Source: Gammaproteobacteria bacterium
Lineage (GTDB): Bacteria; Pseudomonadota; Gammaproteobacteria; Berkiellales; Berkiellaceae
Direction: 5' to 3'
Assembly: GCA_016191245.1 (NCBI GenBank)
Contig: JACPOY010000025.1
Coordinates: forward strand, 62,001 to 126,000
DNA: 64,000 nt
The notes under the pieces were generated by a model. It saw nothing but the letters and a program-made list of their open reading frames with translations, had not been told where the DNA came from and made no database searches. The translations under genes were made by a program, and so were the position numbers. Shown here piece after piece: positions 56,587 to 63,920 of this stretch. Within the stretch, counting starts at the first letter, position 1, and each line of letters begins with the position of its first letter.

Positions 56587-58680
56587 ATGTTAATAAAAAA
56601 GCACATAGAACCTCGCCATCATTCCTCTCTTGCCGTTTCTGAATTAGATTTTTTGGCTATTTTCTTAAAAGATAATGGCATTAATGTCTTTGATCCTTTG
56701 CAAAATGACGCTGCTAAAATCGTGGTTGAGGATGTGTTAAAACAAAGAGGGATCACGGGTCTTTCTTCAAAGGAGGTGATTCATCAGATCCAAAGTGAAT
56801 TCACTATCATTCAATCGTCCTTGAAAGACAAATTGATTGCCCTACCCAAAGAATTATTGAAAGCAGCAAATATACCTCTTTACCCGCTGCATGTTGCTGT
56901 ACGTATTGGAGATCTGGGTCAAGTTAAAAAATTAATATCTTCAGGTTATAAAGTGAATCAAACCGATTTATTTGGTAGTACACCGTTACATATTGCTGCC
57001 ATGTATGGTCATAAAGAAATAGCAGAATATCTTATTTCACGAGGAGCCTCCATTGACGCTTCCACCTATGAATATGATATGTATGATGTATATTATACGC
57101 CCGTAGATTTGGCAATAAAATATGCCCCAAATACTGATACTCTTACTTTGCTGCTACAAAAGGGAGCCTCTCCAAGTAACTGGAATCAAGCCCTATTTAC
57201 GGTTATTGATATTGCGTTAGAGGCATTTGAACACAACGATTATCAATCTTTCGATTTAATATTAAAAAAACTCGAAGTTATCACCAAGTATGATTCTGAT
57301 GGCTTATTGTGTTGGGTAGATGGTGAGGATATGCCCATCTCCATGATTCTTGAAACGTATTCAACTCAAATGACGAGTACGCCATTTTATAATCGGCTCA
57401 TGGATTGTGTGAATAATATTAATGCGGTTGACAAATTGAACTTAGTACACAATTATATAGCAGCAAAAAACCTGTTCCATGCTTTCCCCTCAGATAATGA
57501 ATATGTATATAAAATTAAAAATTATCCAGCCGAAATAACAGCTCAAGGATACCATTCTGTTTTTACCACCGCATTGGCTTATCATTCATTGCATTCCTAT
57601 CAGCAAACACTGATAGGAAAATTGGATAACGTGGGATTTAAAAATGCGCAAGCCATGTTTCCAAAGAGTAATGAACCTATTCTTAAGAATGTCGAAACCT
57701 ATTCTTTAGCAAAACAAACTATTTTTTCTAAGGTTGAAGCAATTTTCAAACAAGGGATGGATGCTAAGCATCATGCAAGCTTACATGAAGTGAGTGATGA
57801 GCTTTTTCAATTATATGAAGCAGGACAAACCATTCTTCTACCCTGTGGTTGGGAAGGGCATGCCATCGACATTATTTTAAATAAACCATTAAACTTGTTT
57901 ATTGTTGCAAATGGTGGTGAAAGTTATCCTGGTATTGATAGCGGCATCAATGCTTATAATCACCAGTTTGCAATCACTGTTGAAGATATTTATCATATTT
58001 TGACTAACCATGAAAAAATGGAAATGGAATTTAAGCGCTATTATGATTTAGGACTAATGCATAATGATGAATATTCTTTAATCTTGCCAGATCAAGAATA
58101 TGGAAACTGTGCTTGGTATAGTCAGCAGTTATCAGAAAGAGCATTATTATTTTTGGAATTAAGAAGTACGGTTACCGACATAACGGTTGCTGCGAGATTA
58201 TCTGAAGCTTGGTTTGAGCAATTAGATGATTTTCATCAAACACTTGTTTTAAAAGAATATTTAGAAGATCCCTTTCTGGAGGTTGCAGTATTAGGTGATA
58301 TTTTAATCAATTATCATAGTACATTATCAACACCTGCTGAAATTGAAAGAGCAAAGCTTATTCTTGATAACTTAACTTCTGCTGAAAACAAAAGCTTGTT
58401 CATTAAATTTTACAACTCACATCGCTTTGAAATATCGCCTGAATTAAAACAATTTATTAAAGATAATGGTTTTAAAATGGAAGGGATGAGAGAAGGGGAT
58501 TTTAATCTTGAACATACAGCAAATGTGATTGATATTGATGACGTCATTAGGATGGATAATAATGATATTTTAACAAACGTAAACACATCATCATCTGAGC
58601 GACCTCAAATTATTTTTCAAGATAGTTTGCAGGTGACGCCATTGTATCAAGAACAGCAATTACTTGTTCAATTAATTTAA
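56587..58680 (+). CDS. Ankyrin-repeat protein with a possible YopJ-like catalytic arrangement
   Basis: A large soluble protein of about 697 residues (up to 721 if a GTG at 56515 is used; ATG 56545 is also possible). Three ankyrin repeats lie near residues 95-195 (PLYPLHVAVRIGDLGQVKKL, GSTPLHIAAMYGHKEIAEYL, a third with TPVDLAIKYAP). Further on, GWEGHAIDIIL (His 425), ANGGES (Asn 442/Glu 445) and EYGNCAWYSQQLSERA (Cys 508) follow the His-Glu/Asn-Cys order of clan CE/YopJ-type enzymes. This could be a protease or acetyltransferase effector; it is an eye match only. The next gene is also ankyrin-like. Confidence 0.75.
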   Translation: MLIKKHIEPRHHSSLAVSELDFLAIFLKDNGINVFDPLQNDAAKIVVEDVLKQRGITGLSSKEVIHQIQSEFTIIQSSLKDKLIALPKELLKAANIPLYPLHVAVRIGDLGQVKKLISSGYKVNQTDLFGSTPLHIAAMYGHKEIAEYLISRGASIDASTYEYDMYDVYYTPVDLAIKYAPNTDTLTLLLQKGASPSNWNQALFTVIDIALEAFEHNDYQSFDLILKKLEVITKYDSDGLLCWVDGEDMPISMILETYSTQMTSTPFYNRLMDCVNNINAVDKLNLVHNYIAAKNLFHAFPSDNEYVYKIKNYPAEITAQGYHSVFTTALAYHSLHSYQQTLIGKLDNVGFKNAQAMFPKSNEPILKNVETYSLAKQTIFSKVEAIFKQGMDAKHHASLHEVSDELFQLYEAGQTILLPCGWEGHAIDIILNKPLNLFIVANGGESYPGIDSGINAYNHQFAITVEDIYHILTNHEKMEMEFKRYYDLGLMHNDEYSLILPDQEYGNCAWYSQQLSERALLFLELRSTVTDITVAARLSEAWFEQLDDFHQTLVLKEYLEDPFLEVAVLGDILINYHSTLSTPAEIERAKLILDNLTSAENKSLFIKFYNSHRFEISPELKQFIKDNGFKMEGMREGDFNLEHTANVIDIDDVIRMDNNDILTNVNTSSSERPQIIFQDSLQVTPLYQEQQLLVQLI

Positions 58681-58714
58681 TTAATTCACAACAAACCAGA
58701 AGAAAGAAGAAACT

Positions 58715-59179
58715 ATGTTAGACTTTCCAAAAACCCATAAAGATGCCTTATTACTAACAGTACAGTACAGCGACCAAGCATGTATTAGAGAACTACTCGT
58801 TAAATTTGCAATTGATTATCATATAGTAGATCACAATAAAAATAATGTGTTGCATAAAATTATGATGCGTGATAAGGGGCAAAAAGATAAAATAAAAGTA
58901 TTCAATTTATTTTATGATAATGGAAATTGGCACGGATTAGATCTCAATGCTTGCAATGGAGAAGGTTATACTATTTTAGATCTGGTAGCCGCAGATGAAC
59001 TTGATCTTGCCGAGTATCTTGAAAGCAATGGCGCCAAGCGTTCACTCACGATGTCAGTTGTTGTGCCTTCTTTTACTTTACAATTTGACCAATATCAAAT
59101 GAATCAAAAACCATCTTTACCAGCACAGATAATATCGCCAACAGCAACAAGTGCAGAAAGTAAGCTCAAATTAAATTAA
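58715..59179 (+). CDS. Small ankyrin-like protein, 154 aa
   Basis: A 154-residue soluble protein starting MLDFPKTHKDALLLTVQYSD. Two or three ankyrin-like units are visible: DALLLTVQYSDQACIRELLV, NNVLHKIMMRDKGQ, and GYTILDLVAADELDLAEYLE then SNGAK. The C-terminal 45 residues are disordered and end ESKLKLN. It lies 34 bases after the larger ankyrin gene in the same direction, so the two probably share a transcript. Confidence 0.72.
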   Translation: MLDFPKTHKDALLLTVQYSDQACIRELLVKFAIDYHIVDHNKNNVLHKIMMRDKGQKDKIKVFNLFYDNGNWHGLDLNACNGEGYTILDLVAADELDLAEYLESNGAKRSLTMSVVVPSFTLQFDQYQMNQKPSLPAQIISPTATSAESKLKLN

Positions 59180-59314
59180 TTTTTAGTTAGAGAAAGATAT
59201 GCTTTTGTAATAAAAAACAATAGCTTGAATGAATAATCAGCCTTGACAGTATAATGGCAATCTCATTAAGGTGCGTGCTTGCAAAGTGTAATATCCTTCA
59301 AAGGAGAGAAAGCG

Positions 59315-60184
59315 ATGAGTCATGGTGGTCCTGAAAAAAAGAAAGAAGAAAAAAGAGGATTAGGAGCAAAGCTATCTAGTCTTTTTTTTAGAAAAAAGGA
59401 TGAGAGGGAGGACGATCTAATCACTTCAAGGCATCTGCCTGCAGACACAGATCTCAGACTTCCTCCCTCAAGTGAAAATAGGGGTGGAGCGGTCAAGACA
59501 TCAGCGGCTGTGCTGCCCCCACGTCCTCAAGATCCGTTGCCATCTGCACCAGTGGACGCGGCACAGATACATTCTGTGCCAAGTAGCGAGATATTACCTG
59601 CGGCAAGCCCAGCTAAATATTCCATGCATGAAGAAGTAAAAAGAAGCCATAAAGTCAAAAAAGAAAAAAAACAACATCGAAAAGCAGAAAGTAGCGCTCA
59701 CAAAGAAAAGAAACATCACCATCATCATCACAGAAGAAAAAGACCTATACCTCAATCTACTGTTCTTGTCGCTTCACCTGCACGTCAGCCAGCACCCGTA
59801 GCTGCTGCAAAACCCGAAGTACTTGTGAGCTATTCTCCAAAATTTGAATCACCGTCAGCGGCATCTGTCCCAACCAGAGCCGATCTTGATGCAAGAGCAA
59901 AAAATGTGACTGATCAATTTGCAGATTTAGATCTGCAACCATCAGACAGAATTCAATATCTTTTAACGCATGATCCAAATGCTAAAAAGGCTGAAGGCAT
60001 TTTTCATCGCACCACTGCAGGTAGTCAAGTGCGAGAATCACAAGGAACAAATACCGATCCAAGAGAAGGATTGTTACCAGGACATCCGCTGGTGGTAAAT
60101 CAACAAAAATTAGAATGGGAACCTGATGACTCGCAAGCGCAGAAAAGCAAATCCGCTGAAGGTACGTCAAAGAGACCAGGTTAG
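59315..60184 (+). CDS. Low-complexity basic protein with an NLS-like tract
   Basis: A 289-residue, almost fully disordered protein with no recognisable domain. It starts MSHGGPEKKKEEKRGLGAKL after AGGAGAG. Residues about 110-145 are strongly basic, including KKEKKQHRK and a His6 run followed by RRKRP, a good match to bipartite nuclear localisation signals. The rest is Pro/Ala/Ser-rich with short polar segments (RADLDARAKNVTDQFADLDL), ending EGTSKRPG. Function unknown; in a host-associated bacterium a nucleus-targeted effector is possible. Confidence 0.68.
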   Translation: MSHGGPEKKKEEKRGLGAKLSSLFFRKKDEREDDLITSRHLPADTDLRLPPSSENRGGAVKTSAAVLPPRPQDPLPSAPVDAAQIHSVPSSEILPAASPAKYSMHEEVKRSHKVKKEKKQHRKAESSAHKEKKHHHHHHRRKRPIPQSTVLVASPARQPAPVAAAKPEVLVSYSPKFESPSAASVPTRADLDARAKNVTDQFADLDLQPSDRIQYLLTHDPNAKKAEGIFHRTTAGSQVRESQGTNTDPREGLLPGHPLVVNQQKLEWEPDDSQAQKSKSAEGTSKRPG

Positions 60185-60438
60185 TTATTGTGAGGGGTAA
60201 GCAATTACCCCTTATAAATCAGGTAGAATCAATATATAAACATCAAAGAAAGTGGCAAGCCCTGCACTGACAATAGCACCACATCCTAGGCTACAGCACT
60301 TATCATTGAGCAAACAAGCCAAACACCTAACATTTTCATTTTGTCGTATTAATATATTCTTTTGTGATGTTGCTATTGAAAAAGCCCAAAACAGCCCACA
60401 TATAGATAGTAGATTTTCAATTGAAATAGGAGTTTGCG

Positions 60439-60594
60439 ATGTCACTTGAGAATGAAGTTAAGCGTCTTGTAGAAGAAAAACGTAAGAAAAAAGAGCAAGA
60501 ATTAGATCATAAGAAAGAAGATGAAAATCAACCTAAATGTATTAGATGTGGTGTTAAAGGGCATACTGTCGTTAGGTGTAAAAAGCGAAAGTGA
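60439..60594 (+). CDS. 51-residue protein with a CCHC zinc knuckle
   Basis: A small protein, MSLENEVKRLVEEKRKKKEQ at the start, with AGGAG 7 bases before the ATG. A charged helix leads into a perfect CX2CX4HX4C knuckle: C34, C37, H42, C47 (CIRCGVKGHTVVRC), with a basic KKRK tail. This is the retroviral nucleocapsid/CNBP type that binds single-stranded nucleic acid and is rare in bacteria. A hairpin that can terminate transcription follows. Likely an RNA- or DNA-binding peptide; its target is unknown. Confidence 0.8.
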   Translation: MSLENEVKRLVEEKRKKKEQELDHKKEDENQPKCIRCGVKGHTVVRCKKRK

Positions 60595-60613
60595 TGAGAT
60601 ATCTCTCTAAAAA

Positions 60614-60655
60614 CTTCGAAAGGCAGGATAACCTCTCATATCCTGCTCTTTGAAG
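60614..60655. terminator. Hairpin between convergent small genes
   Basis: GCAGGATA at 60623-60630 pairs with TATCCTGC at 60639-60646 (8-bp perfect stem, 8-base loop), and CTTC-GAAAG / CTTTGAAG extends the stem outward with one bulge. It lies 20 bases after the zinc-knuckle stop, before the convergent lipoprotein, and is followed by CTTTTAG. Confidence 0.65.
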
Positions 60656-60669
60656 CTTTTAGTTAATCA

Positions 60670-60903
60670 TTAATATCTAAACTTATCATCATTTTTATGA
60701 CAGAACCCATCGCTACAATAGCCATTATGGGTATTTTGGATCTCATATTCTGCAATATAATAATCGCCAGCATAATAATTGCTAATATATCGAATTTTAT
60801 TATTGACGTTGTAATCATAAGCGGTTTGCACTTCCATTATGCCGCTACAGCCGGATAAACTAACGGTTGCCAATAGAGACAGTGGAATGATCAGTAATTT
60901 CAT
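60670..60903 (-). CDS. Small Tyr-rich lipoprotein with CX4C tail
   Basis: A 77-residue lipoprotein. The signal MKLLIIPLSLLATVSLSGC ends in a lipobox (LSGC). The mature part is Tyr/Asn-rich (NNKIRYISNYYAGDYYIAEY) and finishes with YCSDGFCHKNDDKFRY. An AGGGGG site lies 8 bases before the ATG at 60903, so the open extension to 60942 is not needed. Its C-terminal CX4C with Tyr neighbours resembles that of the lipoprotein at 47582-47896. Confidence 0.78.
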   Translation of the reverse strand: MKLLIIPLSLLATVSLSGCSGIMEVQTAYDYNVNNKIRYISNYYAGDYYIAEYEIQNTHNGYCSDGFCHKNDDKFRY

Positions 60904-61005
60904 GAATGCCCCCTGAGATATTTTCATACCTACATGAGACATAGCATAGCTAGGGAAAGTTCAATATTCAGAAGGAGTTTTAATCAGCTGAAAAAACAAG
61001 CAGAA

Positions 61006-61185
61006 TTAAAAGAACATCTCTGGTTTTAATGCAATGATATTCAAAATATCTTTTACAAGCGCTAAAGAACTGGAGGTCTGTTTTGTAGACATAGTTGTTT
61101 CCTTAGTTGTTTCAGAAGTAGATAAAGAGTTTTGCTTGGTATTATCCAATTGCAGTTGATGCTCATTTTTGCATTCAGAATACAT
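61006..61185 (-). CDS. 59-residue Ser/Thr-rich small protein
   Basis: A short gene with a strong AGGGGGG site 4 bases before the ATG. The product starts MYSECKNEHQLQLDNTKQNS, has a Ser/Thr-rich middle (STSETTKETTMSTKQTSSS) and a C-terminal hydrophobic helix (LALVKDILNIIALKPEMFF). No signal peptide, no known family. The strong ribosome site and unbroken frame support coding, but nothing shows the function. Confidence 0.55.
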   Translation of the reverse strand: MYSECKNEHQLQLDNTKQNSLSTSETTKETTMSTKQTSSSLALVKDILNIIALKPEMFF

Positions 61186-61385
61186 AGCGCCCCCCTTTGA
61201 TTAATTTTGTTGTTAAAATGTACCATGCTAGGGCCTTGCATTCACGCTTTGATGTCATCAAAGGTTACGACGGCACGATAAACGGTTATTTAATATCATG
61301 ATTGATAAAACCAGTGGAAATAACCCACGGCTTTATTTTGCTATGATAGAACCAGTCACATTGGCAAGGCTTTGAATAAAAAATC

Positions 61386-61715
61386 ATGCATTATTTATAT
61401 CTACTGTTAGCAATCATAGGGGAAGTGGTTGCCATCAATGCTTTGAAAGCATCTGAAGAGTTTTCAAAGCCTATTCCAACAGCCATTGTTGTTATTGGCT
61501 ATTGTTGCTGCTTTTATTTTTTGATGTTGGCACTTCGTGTGATCCCTGTTGGTATTGCTTATGCAATATGGGCGGGTGTTGGAATTATTATTGTGGCACT
61601 TGGCGCTTATTTTATGTTTAAACAAGAATTGGATCTTCCTGCGATGGCGGGAATTGCCTTGATTATTCTGGGCGTGGTGGTCATTCAGGTTTTTTCACAG
61701 ACGATTGGTGAATAA
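61386..61715 (+). CDS. SMR family multidrug efflux protein (EmrE/QacE type)
   Basis: A 109-residue, 4-TM inner-membrane protein acting as an antiparallel dimer to export quaternary cations by proton antiport. The family opening HYLYLLLAIIGEVVAINALK includes the essential Glu13. Later TM segments carry IPVGIAYAIWAGVGIIIVAL and the dimerisation helix AGIALIILGVVVIQVFS. Full length. Flanked downstream by a mixed inverted pair of repeats. Confidence 0.95.
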   Translation: MHYLYLLLAIIGEVVAINALKASEEFSKPIPTAIVVIGYCCCFYFLMLALRVIPVGIAYAIWAGVGIIIVALGAYFMFKQELDLPAMAGIALIILGVVVIQVFSQTIGE

Positions 61716-61740
61716 TTAAAAAATTAAGAATTTCCTTCTG

Positions 61741-61780
61741 ATCCCCTCTCCCCTTGCGGGAGAGGGTTAGGGTGAGGGGT
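61741..61780 (+). repeat. REP-like element, subtype A
   Basis: CCCCTCTCCCCTTGCGGGAG then AGGGTTAGGGTGAGGGGT, identical in layout to the copies at 4969-5010 and 31091-31138. It lies 26 bases after the SMR gene stop. Confidence 0.85.
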
Positions 61781-61826
61781 GTATGAATCTGTCATCAGTA
61801 AAAATTGAGTATAAGATTGTTTGGGC

Positions 61827-61869
61827 ACCCCTCATCCCCACCTTCTCCCGCAAGGGGAGAAGGGGTAAG
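61827..61869 (-). repeat. REP-like element, subtype B, inverted partner
   Basis: ACCCCTCATCCCCACCTTCT then CCCGCAAGGGGAGAAGGGGTAAG, the reverse orientation of the 55702 copy. It pairs with the subtype A copy at 61741, so both mixed pairs in the window join one A and one B unit head to head. Confidence 0.82.
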
Positions 61870-61885
61870 AGCCCACACTCGTATC

Positions 61886-62749
61886 CTAATCATCAAATCG
61901 TTTAGTATATTGATGACAATAAGGAAGTTTTTTGGTTTTTTGATAATAATCTTGGTGATAATCTTCAGCCAGCCAAAAAGGTTTCACAGGGAGTAATTGG
62001 GTGGCGATATCATAGCCTTTTTGTTCTAATTGTTGGATTAATGATTGCGCCATTTGTAATTGTTTATCATCATAATAAAAAATCACGCTTAAATATTGTT
62101 CTCCGATATCGGGTCCTTGACCATTATGTTGCGTGGGATCATGAATTTCAAAGAAGAATTTGATGATTCTTTCATAAGTGATTTTGCTGGGGTCGTAAAC
62201 AACCCTTACGGCTTCAAAATGACCGCTACGACCTGTGCATACCTGTTCGTAGGTGGGGGAATCTTTGCCTCCACCTGAGTAGCCAACTTCGACTTTTAAG
62301 ACGCCAGGCAATTTTTTAAAATAATATTCTACGCCCCAAAAACAACCTGCGGCTAAAATGGCCTCTTCACTATCTTGTACCTCCAGCGAGGTGACAAAAT
62401 CAAGACTCAGGGAATTGACACAATGCCGAGTGTTGAGTGCTGTATGTCTTTCACCCATAAATACGTGTCCAAGGTGAGCATCGCATCGCATACAAAGAAT
62501 TTCGGTGCGTTGACCATCCTTATCGGGGAGTCGTTTGACGGCACCTTCTATTTCTTGATCAAAACTTGGCCATCCACAGCCGGAATGAAATTTTGATGTC
62601 GCACGAAACAAAGCAAGTCCACATTGACGGCATAAATAGGTGCCAGGGGAATCCAGTGAATCATATTCGCCACTAAAAGGGTATTCGGTACCTTTATCGC
62701 GAATGATCTTTAATAGTTGTGGGACTAAACTTGCAGTTTTAAAAGTCAT
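61886..62749 (-). CDS. Methionine sulfoxide reductase MsrB-MsrA fusion
   Basis: A 287-residue fusion repairing both methionine-sulfoxide stereoisomers. The N-terminal MsrB (about 1-125) has zinc motifs CRQC and CMRC, GCGWPSF and the catalytic RHCVNS. The C-terminal MsrA (about 128-287) has GCFWGVEYYFKKLPGV, the catalytic Cys being in GCFWG, and GYSGG, HDPTQHNGQGPDIGEQYLS. The order B-A is the reverse of the more familiar A-B fusion. No signal peptide. An upstream TTG at 62755 is open, but the ATG at 62749 is preferred. Confidence 0.95.
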   Translation of the reverse strand: MTFKTASLVPQLLKIIRDKGTEYPFSGEYDSLDSPGTYLCRQCGLALFRATSKFHSGCGWPSFDQEIEGAVKRLPDKDGQRTEILCMRCDAHLGHVFMGERHTALNTRHCVNSLSLDFVTSLEVQDSEEAILAAGCFWGVEYYFKKLPGVLKVEVGYSGGGKDSPTYEQVCTGRSGHFEAVRVVYDPSKITYERIIKFFFEIHDPTQHNGQGPDIGEQYLSVIFYYDDKQLQMAQSLIQQLEQKGYDIATQLLPVKPFWLAEDYHQDYYQKTKKLPYCHQYTKRFDD

Positions 62750-62814
62750 ATTCAAAACCCATCAAAGTGAGTATATAAAATTATACGCACAATCTTTGGG
62801 AATTTGGAATCCTT

Positions 62815-63828
62815 TTAGATTTGAAATTTTCGACCTAATCTGGGAGCAGTGGAGAGATTTTTAGGTTTATCACCGGTTTTGGGGTAATTCTCTTTTTCAA
62901 TGCTGTCATATCTGTCTTTTAAACGGGTTTGATGGTGGTGATTGCTTGGTGGATGGGTGATTGATTCCTGATAGGCCAACATATCCACTTTACGAAAGCG
63001 TAAGAAACGATTTTTAACATCGATATTGAATTGATCTTTTAAAATACGGTGTAATTGTTCTTGTGTGCTAATGATTTCTTTATGGACGCTTTTATTCGCT
63101 TTAACAATAGATAAGGTTTCATCAGCGATAGTGATACGCCCATTCTGAGATCCCATTCGAATAGGTTTGGTGCAAGCAAAAAAGGTTTTGAAATGAGAAT
63201 CTTTATTAAGCGGGTTCGCGTTTTTCGCATTGAGTTCACGATAACTTTTTAATGTGGCGGCTTTATGTTCAAAACCATATAAACTTGTCCAAATATCTTT
63301 TCGATAGACTTCTAAAACAAAAGGGTATTCTGTTGTTTGTATAATTCTAAATTTTTCTGAATATTGCTGTGTTACGCCACCTTGTAGAGCAATAGGCAAC
63401 AACAAGCCAATGCCTCCAAACGCAGAATCCACGAGATAATTTTTATTATCAATGGTTACGATAGCAGCGCTATGTTTAGGTCTTTGATCTTTGTCAAGAT
63501 CTGCACTCATATATAAATCATCGGAAAGAATGGGGGTAACATTAAATCCAATATCTTTTAATATTGTTTGCAATACAAAGTTTAATTCAACGCAACGACC
63601 GCCTCGACCAAAATGTACCAATTTACGGTGCAAATGGTTAAAATTAAAAGAAGTTCGATGATTAGGACGATGATCTAATCCGCTATCATGAACACTGACC
63701 GTTTCAAATGGAAACGTGAAGGCATGACCTCCTGCAATCTCGATAAGAACTTCTAAAGTAGGTTCTGGCTGCTTAACAAAGCCAATTTTAGTAAAATATT
63801 CTGTTCTTTGTGCTGGAGTGGATTTCAT
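62815..63828 (-). CDS. Arylamine N-acetyltransferase-like enzyme with C-terminal extension
   Basis: A 337-residue NAT-fold protein that would acetylate arylamines or hydrazines from acetyl-CoA. The triad is present: Cys in FGRGGRCVELN, His in RPKHSAAIV, Asp in YLVDSAFGG. The N-terminal FPFETVSVHDSG matches NAT. NATs are usually about 270-280 residues; here about 60 extra C-terminal residues form a basic, polar, disordered tail with HPPSNHHHQTRLKDR, ending TAPRLGRKFQI. Host-directed use is a possibility, based on the tail only. Confidence 0.9.
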   Translation of the reverse strand: MKSTPAQRTEYFTKIGFVKQPEPTLEVLIEIAGGHAFTFPFETVSVHDSGLDHRPNHRTSFNFNHLHRKLVHFGRGGRCVELNFVLQTILKDIGFNVTPILSDDLYMSADLDKDQRPKHSAAIVTIDNKNYLVDSAFGGIGLLLPIALQGGVTQQYSEKFRIIQTTEYPFVLEVYRKDIWTSLYGFEHKAATLKSYRELNAKNANPLNKDSHFKTFFACTKPIRMGSQNGRITIADETLSIVKANKSVHKEIISTQEQLHRILKDQFNIDVKNRFLRFRKVDMLAYQESITHPPSNHHHQTRLKDRYDSIEKENYPKTGDKPKNLSTAPRLGRKFQI

Positions 63829-63920
63829 ATTTTTTTAGATAAGTACTGCTTTTAACTAGGGCGCACTATAACAAAGTTAAGGTACATAAATCTATACGTG
63901 AATATTCACCTAACATATTT

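Noticed and set aside
60212..60445. Open frame of 77 codons on the minus strand, Cys-rich, before the zinc-knuckle gene
   Set aside because: It needs a GTG start without ribosome site, overlaps the AGGAG and start of the plus-strand gene at 60439, and has no family look.
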